A stretch of DNA of 64,000 nucleotides from positions 248,001 to 312,000 of the forward strand of contig NZ_CP059735.1 in the NCBI RefSeq assembly GCF_000948975.2. Reading direction: 5' to 3'. Position 1 is the stretch's first letter; the number at the start of each line of letters is the position of its first letter. A program made the position numbers and the translations under genes. The DNA comes from Thalassomonas actiniarum. Its GTDB lineage: Bacteria > Pseudomonadota > Gammaproteobacteria > Enterobacterales > Alteromonadaceae. Below are positions 7,609 through 17,234 of this stretch, piece after piece. A model generated the notes under the pieces. It saw only the letters and a program-made list of their open reading frames with translations, did no database searches and was not told where the DNA came from.

Positions 7609-9603
7609 TTAGTGAAAAGCGCTGAAAGGTTTAATACCTATGGCCTGGTGCAGCTCATTCGGTTTATATAATTTCTCCCCTTTAAATACCAAAGCAACCT
7701 TACGGATATCGCTGATGTTTTCCAGCGGGTTGCCTTCAAGTAAAATAAAGTCGGCCGTCTGCCCAGGGGCAATAGTACCAACATTTTCCTGACCGGCTAT
7801 CCGGGCGGAATTTACCGTGGCAATTTTTAAAACATCTTCATTGCTGATGCCGGCCTTAGCATAGAGCTCCAGTTCGCGGTGCAAGGTGAAGCCTTCGAGG
7901 GCATCGGTGCCCGGCACCAGGCGGATACCTGCGTCATGCAGCTTTTTGATCATCTTCAACAACGCCTGGAACGAGCGTTTGTAGGCGGCTTCGTTATCGG
8001 TGTTGATATCAAGGTCGGCAGAAAGAAAGCCGCGTCTGACATCGGCTGGCATATGCTCTGCTATCGCCCGGTAGCTGGGGTCTATTTCCCCGGCTTTATT
8101 TAAAAACATGCCTTCGAAAATAGTCACGGTCGGGTCTACTATGACGTCTTCTTTTTTAAGCAGGGCGATAAAGTCGTTTACTTCTTTCGAGTCCAGATCC
8201 AGTTCTCCTGCCTTATCGCCTACCAAGGTGAAGCGCACCGGGGTCCGGGTGTCGGAGTCTTTGTCTGCCAGGAAGTTTAAAAACACCATATTGATATGCT
8301 GGATTTCATCGAAGCCGTCTTTTACTGCCTGTTCCGTGGTCATAAAGGACGGGATATGGCCGCTGAGTTTCATGTTGTTTTTATGGACTCTTTTCGCCAG
8401 CTCGGGCACCCATTCCGGGTTAATGGAGCTGTAGATTTTGATCTGCTGATAGCCGCGTTCACCGTACCAGTCGATATATTCAAGCGCCTGCTCTAAAGTG
8501 CTGGCAAGTTTGCCGGTAGGGGCAGAATAGGGGCTTTGCTGGTCGATAAAACCTGCCCGGTAGACAGTTGGACCGATAGCGGCATTTTGATTAAACAGCT
8601 TAGTGGCTTCCATCAGCTGGTTATGGTCGTTGGCCAGATCCCTGGCGCTGGTGACACCGGCGGCAATATTCAAATAACCCGACTGGAGCGAGATGTGGCT
8701 GTGCATATCCCATAACCCCGGCATCAGGGTATTGCCTTTGCCGTCTATGGTTCTTGTTGGTTTCACCTCGGCTTGTTTGCCGACAGCGATGATCTTGCCG
8801 TTTTCAATGGCTACCTGGGTGTCTTTGAGCAACCCGGCGTCTGTGGCGGTAAAGACATTGATATTCTTGATTAAAGTGACTCCGGCAAGGTCTTCGCCAA
8901 ATGTTTCGGCCTGCTGGCGGAAATAATTGTCTTCTGCGGCTTCCTGCAACTCTTTTAATTTAGCCAGGTTGGCTCCCCAGCCTTCTGGAACTATGCCCAT
9001 CCAGCCGAAGCTGAAGCCGAATAAGCGGTAGTTATCGTCAAACCAGCCATAGGTAGGGCTAAAGCCAAAGCCTTTAATGGCCAGCAGGTGTACTGTTTTT
9101 GTCTGGTCGCCAAGCGATACCCGGGTACTGGTAATTTTTTCGAAGCTGGCGGTGCCGGAAGGCAGCATTTGGATTTTTTTTTCTTTGCTGGCATCAATGG
9201 CTTTGACCAGTAATTCATAAAAGTACAGAGTACCGTCAGCGGCACTGTAAAAAGCCTTGTCCTTGATTGTTTTTGAGTCGGCTTCCAGGGTGTTTTGCCA
9301 TCGGGCGACGTTTCCCTTAAGGGTGAATTTTTCGTCGGTTTTGGCCCCCATATAAGCATGGCCGGTCACAATTTGTTTGCTGATGATGCCTTGGTCGTTG
9401 AGCCAGATCTCATCCCGCAGTTTCGGGCCGCGGCCCCGGTCGTTAAATTCGAAGGTAGTGACGCTATGTTTGTCATCGAGGTGGGTGACTTCCATAAAGC
9501 CGGATTTTTCACCCGAGGTAAGCCAGTCGTATTTAATTACCTGCTGCGCCTGTGACATCAGGGGCAGCAGGATTAGTATCAGGAAAAGAAATTGTGGTCG
9601 CAT
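7609..9603 (-). CDS. Secreted amidohydrolase family protein
   Basis: A 664-residue protein with a cleavable signal peptide (hydrophobic stretch ending MSQAQQ). An N-terminal beta-rich region of about 240 residues precedes an amidohydrolase domain: MPGLWDMHSHISLQ gives the HxH metal motif, KLSGHIPSF and DEIQHINM supply later histidines, RLVPGTDALEG the catalytic Asp, and GTIAPGQTADFILLEGNPL the C-terminal strand of imidazolonepropionase-like members. The family hydrolyses amide, imide or related bonds using one or two metal ions; some periplasmic relatives act as Xaa-Pro or cyclic imide peptidases. The substrate cannot be deduced. It is a single gene with a GGATC-type ribosome site. Confidence 0.85.
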   Translation of the reverse strand: MRPQFLFLILILLPLMSQAQQVIKYDWLTSGEKSGFMEVTHLDDKHSVTTFEFNDRGRGPKLRDEIWLNDQGIISKQIVTGHAYMGAKTDEKFTLKGNVARWQNTLEADSKTIKDKAFYSAADGTLYFYELLVKAIDASKEKKIQMLPSGTASFEKITSTRVSLGDQTKTVHLLAIKGFGFSPTYGWFDDNYRLFGFSFGWMGIVPEGWGANLAKLKELQEAAEDNYFRQQAETFGEDLAGVTLIKNINVFTATDAGLLKDTQVAIENGKIIAVGKQAEVKPTRTIDGKGNTLMPGLWDMHSHISLQSGYLNIAAGVTSARDLANDHNQLMEATKLFNQNAAIGPTVYRAGFIDQQSPYSAPTGKLASTLEQALEYIDWYGERGYQQIKIYSSINPEWVPELAKRVHKNNMKLSGHIPSFMTTEQAVKDGFDEIQHINMVFLNFLADKDSDTRTPVRFTLVGDKAGELDLDSKEVNDFIALLKKEDVIVDPTVTIFEGMFLNKAGEIDPSYRAIAEHMPADVRRGFLSADLDINTDNEAAYKRSFQALLKMIKKLHDAGIRLVPGTDALEGFTLHRELELYAKAGISNEDVLKIATVNSARIAGQENVGTIAPGQTADFILLEGNPLENISDIRKVALVFKGEKLYKPNELHQAIGIKPFSAFH

Positions 9604-9772
9604 GATAGATCCATTTTATTGTTATTGCTTGAGGCCTGATTTGCTCCGGCAGTTCTTTGCGGGCAAGTCAGGCGGCTCGGCGAGCGCTACTTGCTCATTG
9701 CGGGCAGCTTCCCATAGATTGCTTTTTATTTCAATGGATTACCATTTATTAATAGTGGGGCTTTATTTTCCC

Positions 9773-10741
9773 CTAGATAAGCAGGGGGCCTGGTATGCAA
9801 ATTTCCTGACGCAGCAAGCGGCGGCCCTGTTTAAAGGCATTTTTTATGGAAGGGGTATTTTCCCGGTTAATAAAGCCGAAGAAAAACTCGAACTTGTTGA
9901 TTTGTTCTTTGATAAACAGGCGTTGCATTGGCGAAGCATAACCTAATCCCCGGTATTGCCCGGCAATAAAGATATCGTTGAACAGCAAGCCGTTATAACC
10001 GAGTTCTGATGAACTTTCCCCCATGATCATGCCAATCGGTTTGTCTCCTGACATGGCACAGGCGCATAAGTTATTTTCTATCGCTTCTTTAATCTCTTCT
10101 TTTTCCGAAATAGGCACTATGGTTTTCATTTCTGGCTGCTTAGCCAAAAACTCATTATATTCCTGCTGATACCAGGGCCAGTCTTGTTCGAGGTCAAAGG
10201 GGCGTAAGCGGATGCCTGTATCTATATCTGTTAGCAACTGGTTTGGTTCTGCGGCGACAAAACTGTCACAGGGCAGGGTGCCCGGCAGGGCAAGTAATTG
10301 CTGTTCGATATCTGAGCCGGGGCGGGTCCAGACGGTGATATATTTGGCCTGGCACCAGGAAAAAGCCTGGCAAACTTGTGGGGTAATTTCTTTGAGTGTA
10401 GCCAGATCTAGGCTAAGGTTACTGAATATCTCAATCAGGGTTTCATCGGCTTCGTTACGGCAGACATGGGCCAAAAAGACTTGTCCGTTGTCCCGTTCAA
10501 AAATTTGCGGCATCAGGGCTTCATCCGTAACCGAATCACTGAGCTGCCTGCGCTTTCTTACCTCATTCAGGCTTTGGGGGTCATTACCTTCATTTAAAGC
10601 CCAAAGATCTTTTATCTCATTTCTCAGGGCCTTATCCAGGTCTATTTCTTGTAAATCACCCAGGTGGTATGTGTTTAAAACGCCCTGGGCTACTCTTTGT
10701 AAGGTGTCGGCTTTGACGTCTTTAAGGGGGTAGTGTTTCAT
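9773..10741 (-). CDS. GNAT-like N-acetyltransferase
   Basis: A 322-residue protein. The C-terminal ~110 residues look like a GNAT fold: KPIGMIMGESSSE (beta4), NDIFIAGQYRGLGYASPMQRLFIKE (the acetyl-CoA pyrophosphate loop, here RGLGYA), then FGFINRENTPSIKNAFKQGRR, a typical N-x-x-S-x-x-x-x-x-x-x-G C-terminal helix. The N-terminal two thirds have no motif I recognise and could be a degenerate first GNAT domain. GNAT enzymes transfer acetyl groups to amines; the acceptor is unknown. It stands alone on the minus strand between the amidohydrolase and the helical protein at 10822-11631. Confidence 0.65.
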   Translation of the reverse strand: MKHYPLKDVKADTLQRVAQGVLNTYHLGDLQEIDLDKALRNEIKDLWALNEGNDPQSLNEVRKRRQLSDSVTDEALMPQIFERDNGQVFLAHVCRNEADETLIEIFSNLSLDLATLKEITPQVCQAFSWCQAKYITVWTRPGSDIEQQLLALPGTLPCDSFVAAEPNQLLTDIDTGIRLRPFDLEQDWPWYQQEYNEFLAKQPEMKTIVPISEKEEIKEAIENNLCACAMSGDKPIGMIMGESSSELGYNGLLFNDIFIAGQYRGLGYASPMQRLFIKEQINKFEFFFGFINRENTPSIKNAFKQGRRLLRQEICIPGPLLI

Positions 10742-10821
10742 TCGTTATCTTATGTCGCTGTTGTTGATAACGATGTGGTGTTTTCAGCTAAATGGATCAA
10801 GTTTGCTTATGTAACAAAGGG

Positions 10822-11631
10822 TTAATACTTACGTTTTTTTCCGAAGATCAATTCCATATCATCCACTTCAAACGGTCCTTCTTCTTCTTTTTCATGGGCT
10901 TCTTTTTTGAATTTGTCGTAGAAGGTATGGTTCTGCTCTTCTATCACCCCGGTAACCCCGACATTGAGGACATTAATGCTGTCTATGGTTTCGGTCACTG
11001 ACTTCATCACCTCTTCGTTTTCACAGGTGAGGCCGCCGAGTATTTCCACCGCCTTATCGTTGAGGGCCTGGGCTTTGGCATATTTTTTCTGCTCGACATA
11101 ACGCATAGACTGGTTTTTATAAATTTCAGCCTTTAAACGTACAATAAGTATATCCAGTTGATGGTTTTCTACTTCCAGTTGCTCGTCGCTCAGTTTGCCC
11201 TTGGCATGCTCAACCTTTAAGGTGATCATCAGCAACATGGCTTGCTTGAGGATGCGGCCGAGTTCGTTTAAGTCGGTGGGGATGGACAACTGGGCATAAT
11301 AATAAGGCTCTGCTTCAGTCAGGGCGCGGAAGTTTTCCAGTTTCTTTTCCATGCTGGCAATTAAGCCGTGGCGTTTTTTGGTGCCTTCCAAATCCGCCAG
11401 GGCTTTTAACGCGACCACGGCCCGTTCTAAACAGACGATGGAGCTGACGGCGGTCAGGGGTAAAATAGCCTGGCCGTTTAGCAGTCTTTGGGTTTTGATG
11501 ACGATGGCTTTGAATTTCAGGATTTTACGGTGGCGGCTGGCCATAGATCTTTGCCTGGCGGTGCGGAAAAAGTCCAGCAACACACCTAAGACAAAAATAA
11601 CCAGCAATGTTACCGAAATAAAAACGTACAT
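10822..11631 (-). CDS. Uncharacterised membrane-anchored helical protein
   Basis: A 269-residue protein not recognised as a named family. One N-terminal transmembrane helix (about residues 3-20) is followed by a basic RxxxRQRSMASRHRK stretch, then an almost wholly helical cytoplasmic region with heptad-like patterning and a charged C-terminus (KKEAHEKEEEGPFEVDD, then KKRKY). There are no catalytic motifs. It lies just beyond the fliJ end of the lateral flagellar cluster, separated by a 339-base gap, in the same orientation; a flagellar role cannot be claimed from this. Confidence 0.6.
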   Translation of the reverse strand: MYVFISVTLLVIFVLGVLLDFFRTARQRSMASRHRKILKFKAIVIKTQRLLNGQAILPLTAVSSIVCLERAVVALKALADLEGTKKRHGLIASMEKKLENFRALTEAEPYYYAQLSIPTDLNELGRILKQAMLLMITLKVEHAKGKLSDEQLEVENHQLDILIVRLKAEIYKNQSMRYVEQKKYAKAQALNDKAVEILGGLTCENEEVMKSVTETIDSINVLNVGVTGVIEEQNHTFYDKFKKEAHEKEEEGPFEVDDMELIFGKKRKY

Positions 11632-11970
11632 TTAACTTCAACCACCTAAAAATGCATAAACTGCCATGCGGCATAAAGCTATACCAGCGACAGAAAAACA
11701 CTAAAAATTAAATTTAATTTATTAAACAGTGAATTAAAACTGTTTATCAAAGGGGGCAGTTGTATTCTAACATAAAGGGGGTTTTGATCCATCATTTCTC
11801 GGATTCCCTGGCGGTGTTAAAGTTAACAAACCTGTCAATTTTTAAGCACACTGCAACTGGCCTGAAGCCAGATTAGCACGCTTTTAACGGCTTAGCTAAC
11901 CCTTTAACATGAATGTTTTGTAAAGCTTGTTTGTGTATTGTTTTTACAGGATTTTTGGTGTTTTTCTGTA
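11632..11970. other. Gene-free 339-bp stretch with a perfect inverted repeat
   Basis: AT-rich intergenic DNA between fliJ and the helical protein gene. It holds a perfect 8-bp inverted repeat TAAACAGT / ACTGTTTA at 11723-11746 with an 8-base spacer, about 100 bases upstream of the start of the 10822-11631 gene. This could be an operator or weak terminator. I see no convincing ORF. Confidence 0.4.
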
Positions 11971-12396
11971 TTATTTTTCTTGCGGGGAGTTTGTCCTGAT
12001 AAACGCCAGGGTGGCAATGTCATCGTTGGCAAAATCTTCCTGTTGCTGCTTTTTTTGCTGCGCCAGTTTTGCCTGTTTATTGCTGATGATTTCCAAGCCT
12101 TTATAATGACAATACTGTTGCTTGAGCAGCTGGTTTTGCCGTTGCAAATCAACTTGTGTTAATGAGACTTGCTGTTCCTGAAAATCCACCACTTTGGCGA
12201 TTTGCTGCTGCATGCCGTGTTGGTTTTGCAGTGCCAGGGCATGGTTATGGCTGCTGACATCGGTTAGGGCTTGCTGGTATTGCACCAGTTGCTCCAGATA
12301 TTGCTCTTGTCCGATGAGCTTGTCGTTAAGTTCAGATCTTTGCTTGCTCAGTTGTTCCAGCTTTTGTTGTTGCAAGTTTTTAAATTTATTGAGCAT
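11971..12396 (-). CDS. fliJ: Lateral flagellar export protein FliJ
   Basis: A 141-residue, glutamine- and lysine-rich, almost wholly coiled-coil protein in the FliJ position at the end of the fliEFGHIJ operon. FliJ is the general chaperone/stalk of the flagellar type III export ATPase and links FliI to FlhA. The identification rests on position right after fliI (21 bases), length (E. coli FliJ is about 147) and coiled-coil composition rather than on residue motifs, because FliJ is poorly conserved. It is the last gene of the motY-lafK-fliE-J run. Confidence 0.8.
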   Translation of the reverse strand: MLNKFKNLQQQKLEQLSKQRSELNDKLIGQEQYLEQLVQYQQALTDVSSHNHALALQNQHGMQQQIAKVVDFQEQQVSLTQVDLQRQNQLLKQQYCHYKGLEIISNKQAKLAQQKKQQQEDFANDDIATLAFIRTNSPQEK

Positions 12397-12417
12397 CTGA
12401 TCCTCTTGAAAAAGCGG

Positions 12418-13740
12418 TTAACCTGCCATTAGTTCCGCCAGCTGCCGACAGCTGGTCTCAAGATCACTTGGCTGATTAAATCCTTGCTGTAAAAAGGCAC
12501 TGATGCGGGGAAAAACCTGTACCGCATGATCCATTTCAACGTCTTTGCCCGGCTGATAACCCCCCATGGGAATAAGCTCCCTGATTTGCTGATAGCGGCT
12601 GTAGAGTTTTTTTAATTTCATCGCCTGCTGTAAATGCTCCGGGGTTACTACTTGCGGCATCACCCGGCTGATGGAGGCAGAAATGTCTATTGCCGGGTAG
12701 TGGCCCTGTTCTGCCAGCTCCCGGGTTAATACTATATGGCCGTCGAGTATCGCCCTGGCGGCATCGACGATCGGGTCTTGCTGGTTATCGCCTTCTGCCA
12801 GTACGGTATAAATGGCGGTCATGCTGCCGACAGATAAACCATTGCCGGCGCGTTCCACCAGCTGGGTTAATAAACTAAATACCGAAGGGGGATAACCTTT
12901 GGTGGCCGGCGGCTCGCCCGTGGCCAGGCCGATTTCCCTCTGTGCCTGGGCATAACGGGTCAATGAGTCCATCAGCAATAACACATGCTGGCCCTGATCC
13001 CGGTAATACTCTGCCAGGCGGTGACAAACCTGGGCGGCGCGCAGCCGCATTAACGGTGTGGCATCTGCCGGGGCGGCAATGACGATAGCACGGGCCAGCC
13101 CCTGTTCGCCTAAGCTGTGTTCGATAAATTCCCGCACTTCCCGGCCGCGCTCGCCGATCAGGCCTACAATCACGATATCCGCCTGGGTATATTGGGTCAT
13201 CATGCCCAGCAGCACGCTTTTGCCGACCCCGGAACCGGCGAATAATCCCAGGCGCTGGCCTTTGCCGGGAGTGAGCATAGCATTGATGGCGCGGATGCCG
13301 ACATCTATGCTTTCGGTGATCGGGGTGCGGCTCAGGGGATTGTTCGGCGGTGAAAACAGCGGGATTTGCTCGCCTGAAATTGCCGGTTTGCCGTCCAGCG
13401 GCTGTAATAAGCCGTCGAGCACCCGGCCGAGCAGCTGTTTGCCTGCGGTAATTTTTTCTACCCCTGCCAGCGGTGTTACCCGGGCGCCGGAGAATAAACC
13501 GGCGGCGTTTTGCAGCGGCATTAAATAAGTGATTTCCCGGTTAAAGCCGATGACTTCTGCGGCTAAAGGTTTGTCCTGGGCGGTTTCCACCAGGCAGCGT
13601 TGTCCCATGATCAAACGGCAGCCGGTGACCTCCAGCGTTAAGCCGTTTAGCCGCACCAGGCGGCCATAAACCTTGGCCACCGGGCCCGAGTCCAGGGTGT
13701 CCAGGGCATTTTTCAGTTTATGTTCTAGGGTATCCTGCAC
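12418..13740 (-). CDS. fliI: Lateral flagellar export ATPase FliI
   Basis: A 440-residue RecA/F1-beta-like ATPase that energises flagellar type III export. Walker A is GSGVGKS near 169-175, Walker B is HVLLLMDSLTRYAQAQREI, and the catalytic-glutamate block GLIGERGREVREFIEH is intact. SVGSMTAIYTVLAEGDNQQDPI and LSRELAEQGHYPAID-like segments (here LTRELAEQGHYPAID) are FliI hallmarks. Full length. It sits between fliH and fliJ with 20-base gaps. Confidence 0.95.
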   Translation of the reverse strand: MQDTLEHKLKNALDTLDSGPVAKVYGRLVRLNGLTLEVTGCRLIMGQRCLVETAQDKPLAAEVIGFNREITYLMPLQNAAGLFSGARVTPLAGVEKITAGKQLLGRVLDGLLQPLDGKPAISGEQIPLFSPPNNPLSRTPITESIDVGIRAINAMLTPGKGQRLGLFAGSGVGKSVLLGMMTQYTQADIVIVGLIGERGREVREFIEHSLGEQGLARAIVIAAPADATPLMRLRAAQVCHRLAEYYRDQGQHVLLLMDSLTRYAQAQREIGLATGEPPATKGYPPSVFSLLTQLVERAGNGLSVGSMTAIYTVLAEGDNQQDPIVDAARAILDGHIVLTRELAEQGHYPAIDISASISRVMPQVVTPEHLQQAMKLKKLYSRYQQIRELIPMGGYQPGKDVEMDHAVQVFPRISAFLQQGFNQPSDLETSCRQLAELMAG

Positions 13741-13761
13741 GCGTTTGTCTCCGGGCAGTTA

Positions 13762-14442
13762 TCAGGCGATTGATTTGTTGACGTTTTCCATGCACTCGGC
13801 AAAACGCTCTTCGGTATTAACGGCAATTTCCATCTGCGCCGAGCGTATCAGGCAATCGCCGATGTCCAGCTGATCGTCTGCTTCAAGCGGCCAGCCGTTT
13901 AATTTTGTCAGCCCCAGGGCGCTCAGTCTTTGCAGATCTTCGCTGTTGAGAAAAATCCGGATCTTATCAACATCGTCCGACAGCGACGCCATGGCTTCTT
14001 CCGCCAGGGTCAAAATTTGTTTTGGGTTTAAGGTCAGCTCTGCCCGAATTACGCTGCGGGCTACCTGGGTTACCAAATCGCCTATCAGGGCTTGCTGTGC
14101 CTGGAGCTTATGGTGGGACAACTGTTCTACCTTGTCCTGTATTGTTGCCAGCAAGCCGGTGGCGGCATGAAAAATGGCTTGTCCTTTTTTCTGGCCTTCC
14201 GCCAGTCCCGAAGCCAGCCCTTGCTGGTGGCCTTCTTTTTTACCTTCTTCTATTCCCCGGGGAAAGCCCTGCTGGTGACCTTCCTGATGGCCGAGTTCCA
14301 GTCCTTCCTGGAATCCCTGTTCAAAGCTGGGTTGTTCATCATCCCCCAAGGGTGCCAGTTCTTCGTTTTCACTGCGAAACGGCGGGAATTTATGAGGCCG
14401 GTAGCCGCTGCCGGCGGACTTTACAATTCTGCTGGTATTCAT
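13762..14442 (-). CDS. fliH: Lateral flagellar assembly protein FliH
   Basis: A 226-residue FliH, the stator-like regulator of FliI. The centre carries a long GxxxG-type run (EGLELGHQEGHQQG, GIEEGKKEGHQQGLASG), the classical FliH repeat, followed by the conserved C-terminal FliI-binding half (LVTQVARSVIRAELTLNPKQI). The ATG overlaps the stop of fliG at 14442, implying translational coupling. Confidence 0.92.
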   Translation of the reverse strand: MNTSRIVKSAGSGYRPHKFPPFRSENEELAPLGDDEQPSFEQGFQEGLELGHQEGHQQGFPRGIEEGKKEGHQQGLASGLAEGQKKGQAIFHAATGLLATIQDKVEQLSHHKLQAQQALIGDLVTQVARSVIRAELTLNPKQILTLAEEAMASLSDDVDKIRIFLNSEDLQRLSALGLTKLNGWPLEADDQLDIGDCLIRSAQMEIAVNTEERFAECMENVNKSIA

Positions 14443-15455
14443 TAGCGCACTACCTGCTCTTCAAACAGTTGCAGCTGTAATTCGCCTTCTTCATATAAGC
14501 GGCGGGCAACGGCCATGATTTCGGTTCTAGCCTGTTCAATTTTACTTAACGGCGTGGGTCCCAGACGTTGAATTTCATCTTCCAGGGCCTGGGCCATACG
14601 TTTGGGCAGGGCATCGAAGATCTGGGTCTTAATGGCAAAGTCCACCCCTTTTAAGGCGATGGCCAGCATGCCTTCCGGCAGTTCGGCGATCAGATCCTGT
14701 ATCACTTCCAGTGGCTGGCGCGACAGGATCATAAAGTCAAACATGTTGTCTTTAATGGCGTCGGCGGTATCGGAATTGTGCAGCTTCACCAGTTCCATGA
14801 TATTGGCCTTATCGCCACTGTAGCGGTTGAGGATATCCGCCGCCTGGCGGGTGCCGTTAACCCGGGCGCCGGATTGTTCGGCGACAAAGTCTATGCAGCG
14901 GTCTAAGGTGATACGTAAGTCCTTGATCACATGTTCGCTGATTTCCTGGAGGTTGGCCACCCGGTAAAGCAATTCGTCATGGCTTTCCTGCGGCAGGTGA
15001 TTGAGCACGGCATTGGCGGTATCCGGCGGTAAAAATGCCAGCATAACCGCCTGCATTTGCGGGTGTTCGTGTCGGAAAAAACGTGCCAGTACATCTACCG
15101 GCAGCCATTGCAGGCGCTGAATGTCGTTGGAGATGGTATCGCCGTAGATGGAGTCGAGCATGCCGCGGGCAAGTTTGTTGCCCAGTGCCATATCCAGGGA
15201 TTTTTCCAGGTACTCGCGGGATGCGCCGCTGATGCCGCTTTGCTTGGTATATTGTTCAAAAAAGTGCTGCAGTATGTTCTGTGCTTCCAGGGTGGAAACA
15301 TTACCCAGGCGCGCCATGGCATTGGAAACACTTTGTACTTCGCTTCTTTCCATGCGCTGTAAAATTTTGGCGGCGGATTCTTCTCCCATGCTCAGCAGTA
15401 AAATTGCCGCTTTTTCACAGTCGTTAAACATCATTTTTGTCTGTGCTTCACTCAT
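14442..15455 (-). CDS. fliG: Lateral flagellar motor switch protein FliG
   Basis: A 337-residue FliG, the C-ring component that binds the MS ring and interacts with MotA. The N-terminal domain is seen in KAAILLLSMGEESAAKILQRME and the middle armadillo region in FRHEHPQMQAVMLAFLPPDTA (the EHPQ motif). The C-terminal torque domain contains MELVKLHNSDTADAIKDNMFDFMILSRQ, and LKGVDFAIKTQIFDALPKRMAQALEDEI carries charged torque residues. Length is as in other FliG proteins. It overlaps both fliF (8 bases) and fliH (1 base). Confidence 0.95.
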   Translation of the reverse strand: MSEAQTKMMFNDCEKAAILLLSMGEESAAKILQRMERSEVQSVSNAMARLGNVSTLEAQNILQHFFEQYTKQSGISGASREYLEKSLDMALGNKLARGMLDSIYGDTISNDIQRLQWLPVDVLARFFRHEHPQMQAVMLAFLPPDTANAVLNHLPQESHDELLYRVANLQEISEHVIKDLRITLDRCIDFVAEQSGARVNGTRQAADILNRYSGDKANIMELVKLHNSDTADAIKDNMFDFMILSRQPLEVIQDLIAELPEGMLAIALKGVDFAIKTQIFDALPKRMAQALEDEIQRLGPTPLSKIEQARTEIMAVARRLYEEGELQLQLFEEQVVR

Positions 15456-17217
15456 GTAAACCTCGATCGCCTGTATTGACCCAATTCTTCAGCACTTCTG
15501 CCACCCGTACGGTTTCTTTATCCGCCAGTAATTGCAGGTGTGCCAGCTGCACGCTGAATTCACTGCCCGGCGCCGGTAATTCCGGTACTTTCACCTGGGG
15601 CTTGGCTTCAGCGGTGCCGTCCATGTTAGTGTCGTCCATCAAGGCAACACCGTTATCTTCCTGCTGTTCATCGGTATGTTCCGGGTAGTGCTGCGGATCT
15701 TGCTGGCTGGCTTGACGTTGTTCGAAAACTTCGCCGCCCCGCTCTGCCGGTGTTGATTGCAGCTGGATCAGGTGACGTACCAGGGGGCGGACCCCCATAA
15801 AGATCAGTGCCAGGCCTAATATTGCCCCCACCAGGTAGCGTAAATATTCCTGCCACACGCTTTGTTGCCACCACTGTACTTCAGGTGCGGTGACTATCTG
15901 GGGTTCGACAACAAAGTTAAAACCGCTGATCGTAAACTGGTCGCCGCGCTGTTTGTTGATGCCGATGGCTTTTTCCACGCTGTTGGCGATTTGTGCCAGC
16001 TCGGTGTCGGTCCAGCCGTTTTCGCCGCCGGCAACCTTGTTATTTAAAATCACGGAAACGCTTAATTGCTCGATGCGCCCCTGCTGGTGTTTTTTGTGCA
16101 CTACCGAGCGGCCGACCTGGTATTCTTTTGAAGATTCGTTGCGCTGGCTGATGCTGTTGCTGTCTTGTTTGTTTTCGCTGGTTTCTTCTGCCTCGCTGTC
16201 GGCGTCCGGTTTTATCGGCGGCTGATTGGTTAATGAGCCGGGGACGCCAAAGGCGAGTACGTCTTTGGTGGTTTGCTCGCGGATGTTTTCTTTGCTGACC
16301 ACGGTATCCGGGCTCACGGTTTCCACGGTTTCTTCGATTTCGCTGAAATCTAAGTCTGCGGTGACCTGGATCCGGAAATTATCGGCGCCTACCAGCGGAT
16401 AAATGATGTCGCTGGCCCTTTGCTGTATACGGGCTTCCAGCGCCTGTTTGTAGTCTACCTGCTGCATTGCCACCCGGCCGCTGCTTTGGGCGTCCCCCAG
16501 GCCTAAGCTTAATAACCGGCCCGACTGATCAACCACGGAAACCCCTTCAGGTTTCATGCCGGGTAAACTGTTGGCAACTAAATTGACTATGGCTTCTACC
16601 TGGCCCTGTTCCAAATGGCGGCCGGCCTGGAGATCCAGCATTACAGAGGCGGTGGGTTTTTCTTCGTTACGGCCGATAAATAAGGTGCGTTTTGGCAGGG
16701 CAAGGTGTACCCGGGCGCTGCGGATGGCGTCCATGGTAATAATCGAACGCGCCAGTTCTCCTTCCAGGGCATGGCGGTAACGCATCGACTCCATAAACTG
16801 GCTGATGCCTAAACCGGTTTTACCGTCCAGGCCGTCCATGCCGCTGGGTAAATTCATTTTAACACCGCGGGCCGCCAGGCTCATACGGATTTGCGCCAGG
16901 TGTTGCTCCGGCACCAGGATTTGTCCCGAATTCTGATCTAAGCGGTACAGGGTTTCTTCCTGCTCTAACAGTTCCAGGATACTGGCCTGGTCGTAAAGTT
17001 CCTGTTTGCCGTATAAAGGCACATAGTTTTCGTTGGCGGTCCAGAGAATAATTACTATGGTGGCGGCGATCACGCCGGCGAGCAGGGCGATTTGCAAGAC
17101 CGCGCGGTTGTCGCCGGACAGGGTGCGCCAGTGGCTAAAGAAAGATTTTGCTTTATCCAGGGCCTGATTTTTCTGGGGTTCTTGCCCCGGTGCTACTTGT
17201 TGAGATACCAGCTCCAC
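15448..17217 (-). CDS. fliF: Lateral flagellar MS-ring protein FliF
   Basis: A 589-residue FliF that forms the MS ring in the inner membrane. It has two transmembrane helices (about 40-60 and 455-475) flanking a large periplasmic ring-building part with the YscJ-like MDGLDGKTGLGISQFMESMRYRHALEGELARSI block and the ARVHLALPKRTLF strand. The linker near 310-380 is unusually polar. The C-terminal cytoplasmic tail ends with a helix (VRVAEVLKNWV) that binds FliG. Operon position between fliE and fliG; overlaps fliG by 8 bases. Confidence 0.94.
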   Translation of the reverse strand: MELVSQQVAPGQEPQKNQALDKAKSFFSHWRTLSGDNRAVLQIALLAGVIAATIVIILWTANENYVPLYGKQELYDQASILELLEQEETLYRLDQNSGQILVPEQHLAQIRMSLAARGVKMNLPSGMDGLDGKTGLGISQFMESMRYRHALEGELARSIITMDAIRSARVHLALPKRTLFIGRNEEKPTASVMLDLQAGRHLEQGQVEAIVNLVANSLPGMKPEGVSVVDQSGRLLSLGLGDAQSSGRVAMQQVDYKQALEARIQQRASDIIYPLVGADNFRIQVTADLDFSEIEETVETVSPDTVVSKENIREQTTKDVLAFGVPGSLTNQPPIKPDADSEAEETSENKQDSNSISQRNESSKEYQVGRSVVHKKHQQGRIEQLSVSVILNNKVAGGENGWTDTELAQIANSVEKAIGINKQRGDQFTISGFNFVVEPQIVTAPEVQWWQQSVWQEYLRYLVGAILGLALIFMGVRPLVRHLIQLQSTPAERGGEVFEQRQASQQDPQHYPEHTDEQQEDNGVALMDDTNMDGTAEAKPQVKVPELPAPGSEFSVQLAHLQLLADKETVRVAEVLKNWVNTGDRGLHE

Positions 17218-17234
17218 AGTCTACTCCCGGCTAC